From contig JAGTUW010000001.1 in assembly GCA_018224345.1 (NCBI GenBank), forward strand, positions 1-22,593: a stretch of 22,593 nucleotides of DNA. Direction: 5' to 3'. A model generated the notes under the pieces. It was not told the DNA's origin. It did no database searches and worked only from the letters and a program-made list of their open reading frames with translations. Of the stretch, positions 7,192 through 16,484 are shown in pieces (the first letter of the stretch is position 1; the number at the start of each line of letters is the position of its first letter). The position numbers were made by a program, and so were the translations under genes. Source of the stretch: Bacteroidota bacterium. GTDB lineage: Bacteria; Bacteroidota; Ignavibacteria; SZUA-365.

Positions 7192-7677
7192 ATGACGACA
7201 CCCATGCCACAGCCTACGGAATTCAAACTGCTCGAGCAGCGGGATCTCCGTCTCACCTGGAACGACGGACATACAACACGCTTCTCCCTGCAGCGCTTTC
7301 GCGATGAATGTCCCTGTGCCGGCTGTCAGGGGGAAAGCGATATTTTCGGCGAAGTCAAAATGCCGATGCAACTCCCCATCGCGATTCCAGGCAAGTATGA
7401 ATTGAAATCACTGACCCCTGTCGGTAATTACGCCGTTGCCGCACGATGGGGCGACGGTCACGATACAGGGATCTATTCATGGGAGTATCTGCTCGCGATG
7501 GAAGCACGTTTGAATCAGCAGTCCGACACAGCGACGCAGAAGAAAACAGCCACGGGCGACACAGACCCGCCTTCACATACTCCCCCCGCCAGCGGGAACA
7601 ACCGGCCTTCGGACACCCCTCCTCCCCGGGATAATGCCACATCGGGCAGTGAGTCTCCCACAGACAGCGACGTCTGA
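7192..7677 (+). CDS. DUF971 (GBBH-like N-terminal domain) protein with disordered tail
   Basis: The first roughly 105 residues form a DUF971 domain. LRLTWNDGHTTRFSLQRFRDECPCAGC (about 19-45) includes Cys40, Cys42 and Cys45, and VGNYAVAARWGDGHDTGIYSWEYL (77-100) follows. The domain resembles the N-terminus of gamma-butyrobetaine hydroxylase and often sits next to Fe-S assembly genes; its job is unsettled. Residues 107-161 are a Pro/Thr/Ser/Asp-rich low-complexity tail that most short family members lack. The start is uncertain: ATG 7192 is 13 nt after the cupin stop and ATG 7204 is also in frame; neither has a strong Shine-Dalgarno. A longer TTG start at 7147 would overlap the cupin gene and add nothing conserved. 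Confidence 0.8.
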   Translation: MTTPMPQPTEFKLLEQRDLRLTWNDGHTTRFSLQRFRDECPCAGCQGESDIFGEVKMPMQLPIAIPGKYELKSLTPVGNYAVAARWGDGHDTGIYSWEYLLAMEARLNQQSDTATQKKTATGDTDPPSHTPPASGNNRPSDTPPPRDNATSGSESPTDSDV

Positions 7678-7694
7678 TCCTACGATAGCTGCAC

Positions 7695-8363
7695 ATGCGA
7701 ATCGTTCTTACCAGCACAAATCCCGCGCAGCACCAGAACTACGTCAACTGGCTGCGGCGCCTCTTACCAGATATCGATATTGCTTTCCTGCTGCCAGGTA
7801 TGAATGTGGATCAGACGCTCGATCATGCGCATGTCCTCCTGCCCGGCGGCGGAGATCCCGATCCACGACTGTATGGGAAACCGGAAGCCCGCTCCCTTTG
7901 CGAGATTGATTCAGCACGGGACGAACTCGAATTCACCGTGATCCGAATGGCCGTCGAACGCTGTCTCCCCATACTTGGCATCTGCCGGGGGCTGCAGGTC
8001 GTGAACGTGGCGCTTGGCGGGACACTCCTACCCGACCTCCCATTGGCCGGATATGAAGACCATCATAGGCTGGACGGCGAAGACCGCATGCATGATGTAG
8101 AAATAGCACCGGCCTCCCTGCTCGCCGGTCTGACGGAAACAACATCCGGGCAGGTCAACAGCGCACATCATCAGGGAGTTGACCTTGCGGCCCCGAGGCT
8201 GCATGCTACCGCAAGGGCACATGACGGGACAATCGAAGCACTGGAATGGGTGCAACCCGCTGACAAACCTTTTCTCCTCCTCCTGCACTGGCATCCCGAA
8301 CGACTGCCTGCGGGACATCCACTTTCCGACAGAATCGGTTACGGCTTTCTTTCCGCCTCCTGA
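7695..8363 (+). CDS. Class I glutamine amidotransferase-like protein (peptidase C26)
   Basis: The 222-residue product has the catalytic triad of class I glutamine amidotransferases. Cys97 is in the nucleophile elbow LGICRGLQVVN (94-104), and His200 and Glu202 are in LHWHPER (198-204). LLPGGGDPDPRLYG (48-61) and NSAHHQGVDLAAP (155-167) match gamma-glutamyl-GABA hydrolase (PuuD-type) and other C26 peptidases, so hydrolysis of a gamma-glutamyl amide is likely. It is shorter than PuuD (about 250 residues). The ATG at 7695 lies 17 nt after the DUF971 stop, without an evident ribosome site, so it may be expressed by read-through from the upstream operon. The substrate is unknown. Confidence 0.85.
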   Translation: MRIVLTSTNPAQHQNYVNWLRRLLPDIDIAFLLPGMNVDQTLDHAHVLLPGGGDPDPRLYGKPEARSLCEIDSARDELEFTVIRMAVERCLPILGICRGLQVVNVALGGTLLPDLPLAGYEDHHRLDGEDRMHDVEIAPASLLAGLTETTSGQVNSAHHQGVDLAAPRLHATARAHDGTIEALEWVQPADKPFLLLLHWHPERLPAGHPLSDRIGYGFLSAS

Positions 8364-8496
8364 CTCCCCTTGCCGCGTATGGACATCACTTCTTCATTGC
8401 GTTGAGGCATTCCCCTCGTTCGCGCCTGCAGCACTGTCATTTCTTCACGACGCTGCCGCACAGCCGATACCCCCTTCCTGACACATGTGATTTCTT

Positions 8497-9246
8497 TCAC
8501 AATGCGTTCAGCAACGCCTCTGCTTCTTCTTTCCTTCGCGGGTCATGCAGGTCGCTCCTGGGCAATGCGAGGGCCGTACGGAGTTGTCGTCTGGCGGCGT
8601 CTGTCTCGTCACGTTGTATCAGTGTCTTCGCAAGTTCCACACGGCCCATGATCACCGTTGGTTGCAGCGCGACCGCACGTCCCAGAAGTTTTCGTGCATC
8701 GTCGAGACTCGCCTCCGGGACATCGCCATACGCCGCTTTCAGCAGCAATCGGATGATCCAGCTCAGCGATGCCACTTCACGGTGCCAGATACCAAGCACC
8801 AGCATTGCAACGGTGTTGGTGGAATCCAGCTCCAATGCGCGTATCGCGTGGGAGTGCAGCAGTTTGCTCAGATCCATTTTCTTCCTGTTTGGTACAAGCA
8901 CGGCTTTCTGCCCATAGGCAACCGCCAGCACCGCATGCGCCATAGAATGACGTGCACCGTGTTCCACGGCACGTTTCGCATACGCCACCGCGCGCTCCGC
9001 TTCGCGCATGGCCACAGCGGGGTCTTCCTCTCCGATCGACAAATCCGTATGCACCTTCGAAATGCGCCACAATACATCGGGGTTCATGGGCTGCTGACGT
9101 TCTGCCTGCCGATAGAAGCGGAGTGCATCGCGGGGCGAGAATGCCGCCTGTGCGCTGTCACCGCGTGCGATCAGGAGATCAGGTGTCTGTGCGGAAGCAG
9201 AAATCGTGACGAGAACGATAAACAGGATTATCCGCGCAGATCTCAT
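8497..9246 (-). CDS. Exported TPR protein
   Basis: The product is 249 residues. The N-terminus MRSARIILFIVLVTISASA reads as a Sec signal peptide with cleavage before the Gln (ASA-Q), so the protein is exported. The mature part is helical repeat: a TPR-like pair at SAQAAFSPRDALRFYRQAERQQPMNPDVLW, then a segment AVAYAKRAVEHGARHSMAHAVLAVAYGQ resembling the repeats of regulator-of-microtubule-dynamics-like bacterial TPR proteins. Later repeats include LLHSHAIRALELDSTN and KLLGRAVALQPTVIMGRVELAKTLI. There is no enzymatic motif. The open frame continues upstream to 9516, but that part has no conserved look and the signal peptide fixes the ATG at 9246. It converges with the C26 peptidase gene; 8364-8496 holds no clear terminator. 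Confidence 0.8.
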   Translation of the reverse strand: MRSARIILFIVLVTISASAQTPDLLIARGDSAQAAFSPRDALRFYRQAERQQPMNPDVLWRISKVHTDLSIGEEDPAVAMREAERAVAYAKRAVEHGARHSMAHAVLAVAYGQKAVLVPNRKKMDLSKLLHSHAIRALELDSTNTVAMLVLGIWHREVASLSWIIRLLLKAAYGDVPEASLDDARKLLGRAVALQPTVIMGRVELAKTLIQRDETDAARRQLRTALALPRSDLHDPRRKEEAEALLNAL

Positions 9247-9579
9247 TATGAAAGCATGTATACTGTCTGTAAACAGTGAATTATGGCGGGATACGCAGAG
9301 TACACCATGCACTGTACGAAAACAAGCATGAAGAAAGAACGCCAGGTACCTAACGTACGCATAGTATAGCATAATTTCGGGATATGTCACAGCACAAACA
9401 ATGCTTCCTCTGTACGCGTTACCGTTGCCATGGCATTTCTCCATTTCTCCACAATATGTTACCGGGGAAGCGGAGTTTTTCGTATGTTTATAGATGCAGT
9501 AGTTTCCGCCGATCAATGTGACGGCGTGTCTGAATCATAGACAACCCAATGCAATTATCAACATATTTGGAGTCAATGC
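9247..9579. other. Divergent intergenic region before ppdK
   Basis: This is a 333-bp region without a gene, between the minus-strand TPR gene and ppdK. On the minus strand, GTGACA and TATACT (9390-9385 and 9368-9363, 16-bp spacer) form a candidate promoter for the TPR gene with 5/6 matches in each box. On the plus strand, TATGTTTA (9483-9490) resembles the TAnnTTTG box of Bacteroidota with one mismatch, about 90 bp before ppdK, but no TTTG partner was found. Small repeats (ATTTCTCC twice, near 9434-9449) are probably trivial. The ppdK ribosome site is GGAG at 9569-9572. Confidence 0.4.
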
Positions 9580-12387
<2,808 letters not shown>

Positions 12388-12441
12388 GACCGCGTCACCG
12401 CAGCGGAAATCATCTGCCACGGCGAATCGCATATGGATCGC

Positions 12442-12475
12442 AAAAGGGGCATACCGGAAACGGTATGCCCCTTTT
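12442..12475 (+). terminator. Strong intrinsic terminator after ppdK
   Basis: A perfect 15-bp stem (AAAAGGGGCATACCG 12442-12456, CGGTATGCCCCTTTT 12461-12475) is closed by a GAAA tetraloop. The A-tract before and T-tract after make it usable on both strands, which fits its place between ppdK (plus) and the CotH remnant (minus), whose genes converge. The rest of 12388-12576 shows nothing else. Confidence 0.9.
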
Positions 12476-12576
12476 CAAATGTCCCTTTACCTCATCATTC
12501 TCCACGGAACCCCGCGTCATTCTCCACAGTGCGCCCCTGCTCACACATCCGAATTTCCGTCAGCGGAACGATTATT

Positions 12577-13104
12577 TCATTTCAACAGGAGAATCCGGGT
12601 GACAGCGACAGGCTCTCTGCCAACATGGAGAAATGCATGATACAGACCATTCGGTACATCACGGAGATGGAAGGAAAGACCTTGAGCCCCGATCGACGCC
12701 GCATGAAACTCACGCCGGCGGACTTCCCTGCCGAGCGCATCTCGAATGATAACAACTCCACCGGTTACCGTCGGCAACTGCAGCGACACGAAAACACTCC
12801 CGGTTGAAGGGAGTGGATGTACAGAAGAGGAGTTGCCGCGGAGTTCTATTCCGACGGGTCCATGGTAATCGGTGTACGGATCATCAATATGATTTCTCTC
12901 CCCCGCACCGCGGATAATTCCGAGTACGGCGGGCACTTTGGGTTCATCGGGAATCTCAATACCCCCGGTCTCGATGATAACGATCGGCAGGTTGGATGAT
13001 GAGAACTCGACAGACTGCGCAAACAAAACGGAAGTGAAGAGCAGGAAGACAGGCGTAATGATAATCAGCCAGCTATTCGCACTGAATTCAACGTTGCGTT
13101 GCAT
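12577..13104 (-). pseudogene. Internally deleted CotH-family secreted protein with T9SS sorting domain
   Basis: The 175-residue frame starts with a signal peptide (MQRNVEFSANSW..., core LLFTSVLFAQ). Then comes SSSNLPIVIIETGGIEIPDEPK ... LGIIRGAGERN ... YHGPVGIELRGNSSS, the N-terminal part of CotH-type kinase/spore-coat-like secreted proteins. There the CotH similarity stops: the frame jumps to LPSTGSVFVSLQLP and VVIIRDALGREV ... VPNGLYHAFLHVG ... RILLLK, a T9SS type A C-terminal sorting domain. The whole CotH kinase domain and the usual middle region, normally several hundred residues, are absent although the frame stays open. It was either a functional mini-protein made by in-frame deletion or a decaying gene; I favour a remnant. 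ATG 13104 is used, as the frame upstream offers only TTG at 13119. A hairpin lies exactly at the junction. Confidence 0.7.
12795..12815. repeat. Inverted repeat at the CotH/T9SS junction
   Basis: CACTCCC (12795-12801) and GGGAGTG (12809-12815) form a perfect 7-bp stem with a 7-nt loop. It falls in the codons of HPLPSTGS, immediately where CotH similarity ends and the sorting domain begins. It may mark the deletion end point, or may simply be a chance hairpin. Confidence 0.5.
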
Positions 13105-13208
13105 GTTATACCCATACAAAAAAGTAAGCAGTATTGTGGAGATCCGCCTGCACCTCCGCTACGGGACGAACGCAAGCCTGAAAATCCGCAAGCCTGATAA
13201 TGCGATAT

Positions 13209-13775
13209 CTATTCTTCCTCCACGTCCTCAATCTGTGGCGGAGCTGCATCGAGTATTGCAAGAGGATAGTCATTGGTGGCGATAAGTTGCGTCACATCGA
13301 AGCCTTTCGCCGCGAGACGTTCTTTCAACATCTCGAGTGGCACCACGTCCCATCTCGGCTCTCTTGCCAGTATCCAGAGATACTCCCGACTGGGTGCGCC
13401 GACTGCCACCCACTGATAATTCTCATCCAATTCTATGATCCAATAATCGCCCCGGAACGGCCAGAAGAACGAGACTTTCAGTTTACTGTTGTTGCTGCCC
13501 GCGACGACCCAGGCCTTCCCCGTCGCGCTGTTCTCCGGACCGTTCACACTGTCTTTACGGCAGCGATTGACAACTCGCACCTTGCCATCGTCCCTGAGGC
13601 TATATTCTGCAGTAGAGTTCCAGCAATCTTTTTGAAAAGAATTCGGCAGACGCATGATTTCATACCATGTGCCCATATAACGATCGAGGTCCACCGCATC
13701 GACTGTCTTGAGTGGCGGGTAACTGCCTCCACAAGCGGGCAGGAACAGACAGAGAAATGCAAATAAATGTTTCAT
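13209..13775 (-). CDS. blc: Bacterial lipocalin (Blc-type) lipoprotein
   Basis: The 188-residue protein begins MKHLFAFLCLFLPAC; the lipobox L-P-A-C makes Cys15 the lipidated residue, so it is a membrane-anchored lipoprotein. The lipocalin signature MGTWYEIMRLPNSFQKDC (34-51) is followed by NSTAEYSLRDDGKVRVVNRC and by FFWPFRGDYWIIELDENYQWVAVGAPSREYLWILAREP, the strand pattern and YLWIL-R motif of outer-membrane lipocalins that bind fatty acids or lysophospholipids. The C-terminal tail (PPQIEDVEEE) is acidic. The start at 13775 has GGAG 8 nt upstream on the minus strand; the open frame continues to 13817 without similarity. It appears monocistronic, between the CotH remnant and the tdh terminator. 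Confidence 0.9.
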   Translation of the reverse strand: MKHLFAFLCLFLPACGGSYPPLKTVDAVDLDRYMGTWYEIMRLPNSFQKDCWNSTAEYSLRDDGKVRVVNRCRKDSVNGPENSATGKAWVVAGSNNSKLKVSFFWPFRGDYWIIELDENYQWVAVGAPSREYLWILAREPRWDVVPLEMLKERLAAKGFDVTQLIATNDYPLAILDAAPPQIEDVEEE

Positions 13776-13889
13776 GTATTCAGCTCCGTCATAGTCATTG
13801 ACAGAATACGTGTTCACCTCTGCGCCTGGCAGATGGGCCGATTGTGCGCCAGCTTTCCGGGTACCGCAGCCAGGTTCACAAAGATAAGC

Positions 13890-13917
13890 GCAAGGGCGGA
13901 CTCACGCCCGCCCTTGC
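13890..13917 (-). terminator. Terminator of the kbl-tdh operon
   Basis: A perfect 10-bp GC-rich stem (GCAAGGGCGG 13890-13899, CCGCCCTTGC 13908-13917) with an 8-nt loop lies 41 bp past the tdh stop on the minus strand, followed in that direction by the T-containing stretch GCTTATCTTTG. The U-tract is modest, so termination may be partial or Rho-aided. Confidence 0.6.
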
Positions 13918-13958
13918 AGATTCAGCCCTACCGGAATACGTGTCCTGGAGGTTACGAA

Positions 13959-14930
13959 TTATTCCAGTTCACCCTTAGCGTGCCGGGCCTGGAGTTTCTC
14001 GAGCATATCCTTTGTCATGCTCTCGATGTTATGGGAGGGATCCCAGCCCCAGTCCTTACGTGCCGCGTCGTCTTCGACGTCATCAGGCCAGGAGTCGGCA
14101 ATCGCCTGACGGAAATCGGGCTCGTAACTGTCGACGAAGTCGGGGATATGTTTCTTGATAGCATTGGCGAGATCCTTCGCTGTGAAGCTCATCGAGCCGA
14201 CATTGTAGTCGTTGTGCCGATTGAGCTTGTCGAACGGTGCTTCCATCAGATCAATCGTGGCCTTGATGCAATCAGGCATATACATCATCGGCAGACGGGT
14301 GTCTTCACGCACGAAGCAGGTATATTTTTTGTTCTTCACTGCTTCGTAATAGATCGCGACTGCGTAATCGGTCGTACCGCCACCGGGAAGCGTTTCTGAC
14401 GAAATGATACCGGGGTAACGCAGACCGCGACTGTCGAGACCGTATTTGAGCACGTAATAATCCGCCAGAATTTCTCCGGCGACCTTGGTGACACCATACA
14501 TCGTTGTCGGATGCAAGGCGGTGTCCTGCGGCGCGACTGAGGGCGTACCGGGACCCCACACAGCAATGGAACTCGGGATGATCACGCGTGCCATATCATA
14601 TTTGACACCGAGATTGAGAATATTGAGCGTCCCGTTCATGTTGACGTCCCAGGCCAGCATGGGGTTCTTTTCGCCTACGCCCGAGAGAATGGCGGCCATG
14701 TGTATGATAGTGTCGATTTCGTATTTTTTTATCATCTCTTCAACTGAATCAACACTGTTGACATCGATGAAGTGGAAGGGGCCGGATTCCTTCAATTCCT
14801 TGCTTGGCTCTGTTTTGCGCCCTGTGGCGATGACATGCTCAGCGCCATATTTGTCACGCAGCGCAAGGGTGAGTTCCGAACCGATCTGCCCGACGGCACC
14901 GGTGACGAGAATCTTCTTGATTTCTTTCAT
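13959..14930 (-). CDS. tdh: L-threonine 3-dehydrogenase, epimerase-like SDR type
   Basis: The 323-residue NAD-dependent enzyme belongs to the extended SDR (GalE-like) family, not the zinc-alcohol-dehydrogenase type of E. coli Tdh. The coenzyme motif GAVGQIG is at 11-17. The catalytic residues are Ser120 or Ser121 (IPSSIAVWGP) with Tyr145 and Lys149 (MYGVTKVAGE). LRYPGIISSETLPGGGTTDYAV is a signature of Flavobacterium-like threonine dehydrogenases. It oxidises threonine to 2-amino-3-oxobutyrate, which the adjacent kbl product cleaves with CoA, so the gene pair itself supports the call. The ATG at 14930 is preceded by AGGAAGAG on the minus strand; the frame upstream to 15005 crosses the intergenic hairpin and is not coding. 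Confidence 0.95.
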   Translation of the reverse strand: MKEIKKILVTGAVGQIGSELTLALRDKYGAEHVIATGRKTEPSKELKESGPFHFIDVNSVDSVEEMIKKYEIDTIIHMAAILSGVGEKNPMLAWDVNMNGTLNILNLGVKYDMARVIIPSSIAVWGPGTPSVAPQDTALHPTTMYGVTKVAGEILADYYVLKYGLDSRGLRYPGIISSETLPGGGTTDYAVAIYYEAVKNKKYTCFVREDTRLPMMYMPDCIKATIDLMEAPFDKLNRHNDYNVGSMSFTAKDLANAIKKHIPDFVDSYEPDFRQAIADSWPDDVEDDAARKDWGWDPSHNIESMTKDMLEKLQARHAKGELE

Positions 14931-14976
14931 GTACTCTTCCTGGTAAATACTCGGATACGTTGAATAATTAAGTGAC

Positions 14977-15009
14977 CGTCGTGTCGGATCCCGATGATCC
15001 GACACGACG
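14977..15009 (-). promoter_or_regulatory. Perfect 14-bp hairpin between kbl and tdh
   Basis: CGTCGTGTCGGATC (14977-14990) and GATCCGACACGACG (14996-15009) form a perfect 14-bp stem with a 5-nt loop. The stem starts 9 nt after the kbl stop and ends about 46 nt before the tdh start, on the minus-strand transcript. No U-run follows. It could be a partial terminator, an RNase processing or stabilising element that sets unequal kbl and tdh levels, or a protein site. Confidence 0.7.
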
Positions 15010-15018
15010 ATCGGAACA

Positions 15019-16257
15019 TTAAATCATGCCAAGTTCCTTGCCGACCTTGGTGAACGCGGCAACGGCCCTGTCAATATGCTCGATCTCGTGGGCGGCGGAA
15101 AGTTGAACGCGAATGCGGTCTTTACCGCGGGGAACCACCGGGAAGGAAAAGGCGATCACATAAATGCCTTCGTCCAACAACTTATTGGCGAAATCCACGG
15201 CGAGCTGGCTGCAGTTGTCATATTTGCCAAACATGATAGGTACGATCGGATGGTCGCCCTCGATAATGTCGAAGCCCGCGGCGGTCATTTCTGCACGAAA
15301 CTTTTTGGTGTTGGTCTCAAGCTTGTCACGCAACTCCGTGCTCGCGGTGAGAAGATCAATGGCCTTGATCGACGCGCCGACGACTGCTGGTGGAACAGTG
15401 TTCGAGAACAGATACGGGCGCCCCTTGTTGCGCAACCATTCCACAATTTCCTTGCGGCCGGAGACGCAACCGCCGGAAGCACCACCAAGCGCTTTTCCGA
15501 AGGTGGTCGTGATAATATCTGTGCGTCCCATCACACCACAATACTCATGTGTCCCGCGTCCGGTTTTGCCGAGGAAGCCCGTCGAATGACAGTCATCGTG
15601 CATGACCAACGCATCGTATTTTTCAGCCAGATCACAGATCTGATCGAGCTTCGCGATTTCTCCGTCCATGGAGAAGGCGCCGTCGGTGACGATCACGCGG
15701 AAACGCGCATCCTGCGCTTCCTTCAGACAACGCTCGAGACCCTTGGCCATCTTGCCAGTACCCGGATCTTCGGTTTCCGTATCGCCGAGATGGCCATGGT
15801 TGTAAATCCAACGCTTCGCCTTGCTCAGTCGAATACCGTCAATAATGGAGGCGTGATTGAGTGAGTCGGTGATGATCGCATCCTCGGCGCCGAACAAGGG
15901 CTCGAACACCGCAGCGTTGGCATCAAAACAGGCAGCGAAGAGAATGGTGTCCTCGGTACCGAGAAACTCCGAGACCTTCCGTTCCAATTCCTTGTGAATA
16001 TCCTGCGTCCCGCAGATAAACCGAACAGAAGAAAGCCCGTACCCGCGTTCATCAATAGCTTCATGCGCTGCCTTGACGAGATCGGGATGGGATGAAAGGC
16101 CGAGATAATTGTTCGCGCAGAAGTTCAGTACTTTCTTGCCGCGTACAACGATCTCTGCTCCTTGCTGACTTTCAATGATCCGTTCATCTTTGTACAATTT
16201 CTGATCTCTCAGCTCCTTCAATTCCGTGCCGAGAAATTCCTTCATTTTGCCGTACAT
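15019..16257 (-). CDS. kbl: Glycine C-acetyltransferase (2-amino-3-ketobutyrate CoA ligase)
   Basis: This PLP-dependent alpha-oxoamine synthase cleaves 2-amino-3-oxobutyrate with CoA to glycine and acetyl-CoA, completing the threonine degradation begun by the downstream tdh. The 412-residue protein shows NFCANNYLGLSSHPDLV (45-61), GYGLSSVRFICGTQDIHKELE (72-92), MHDDCHSTGFLGKTGRG (219-235) and the PLP lysine K255 in TTTFGKALGGASGG. Around residues 155-172 (HGHLGDTETEDPGTGKMAK) it seems to carry a short insertion relative to E. coli Kbl (398 residues). The ATG at 16257 has AAGGAG with a 7-nt spacer (minus strand). A frame extension to 16329 is not supported. The distinction from other alpha-oxoamine synthases rests on the kbl-tdh pairing and overall similarity. 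Confidence 0.95.
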   Translation of the reverse strand: MYGKMKEFLGTELKELRDQKLYKDERIIESQQGAEIVVRGKKVLNFCANNYLGLSSHPDLVKAAHEAIDERGYGLSSVRFICGTQDIHKELERKVSEFLGTEDTILFAACFDANAAVFEPLFGAEDAIITDSLNHASIIDGIRLSKAKRWIYNHGHLGDTETEDPGTGKMAKGLERCLKEAQDARFRVIVTDGAFSMDGEIAKLDQICDLAEKYDALVMHDDCHSTGFLGKTGRGTHEYCGVMGRTDIITTTFGKALGGASGGCVSGRKEIVEWLRNKGRPYLFSNTVPPAVVGASIKAIDLLTASTELRDKLETNTKKFRAEMTAAGFDIIEGDHPIVPIMFGKYDNCSQLAVDFANKLLDEGIYVIAFSFPVVPRGKDRIRVQLSAAHEIEHIDRAVAAFTKVGKELGMI

Positions 16258-16376
16258 AGAGTAGCTCCTTATGTAAGATGGTAGAGGACAGACGCAAGAG
16301 GGCGACATCGACGTACCAGGATCAATCACTCCGCGTTCGTCAAGACGACCTCATCGTCAAAAGATGACGCCAACAT

Positions 16377-16410
16377 CAAATATAGCGTTTTAGGTGGAAT
16401 TTCCGACAAA
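16377..16410 (-). promoter_or_regulatory. Candidate Bacteroidota-type promoter of kbl-tdh
   Basis: On the minus strand TATATTTG (16384-16377) is an exact TAnnTTTG -7 box, and TTTG (16410-16407) lies 22 nt upstream as a -33 element, at the long end of the usual spacing. It would give a leader of about 115 nt before kbl. That leader contains a small hairpin (CGTCA 16355-16359, TGACG 16365-16369). The box agrees with the taxonomic picture from the proteins. Confidence 0.45.
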
Positions 16411-16440
16411 ATTCGGGAAAAAAATCACGGATGCGGTTCT

Positions 16441-16459
16441 ACCCTTTCTCAGACAGGGT
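16441..16459 (-). terminator. Weak hairpin after the envelope operon
   Basis: ACCCT (16441-16445) and AGGGT (16455-16459) form a short stem 26 nt past the stop of the last operon gene on the minus strand. About 15 nt further on, in the same direction, comes a run of seven T. The long gap between stem and T-run makes this a weak candidate. Confidence 0.25.
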
Positions 16460-16484
16460 CAAAACAAACCCGTCCAATCACGTC

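Noticed and set aside
6348..7256. 302-codon minus-strand frame opposite panB and the cupin
   Set aside because: It is a shadow of panB, whose active-site residues are all in place; its translation is a Cys/His/Arg-rich mix without domains.
8364..8496. Possible terminator between the convergent C26 peptidase and TPR genes
   Set aside because: I found no stem longer than a few base pairs and no T-run on either strand.
9247..9516. Upstream extension of the TPR protein frame by 90 codons
   Set aside because: A good signal peptide begins at 9246, and the extra part looks like intergenic DNA with promoter-like elements.
13105..13119. TTG start for the CotH remnant
   Set aside because: It adds only five residues with no clear ribosome site; ATG 13104 already gives a full signal peptide.
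14931..15005. Upstream extension of tdh by 25 codons
   Set aside because: It would run through the perfect hairpin between the genes, and the Rossmann strand and AGGAAGAG site support ATG 14930.
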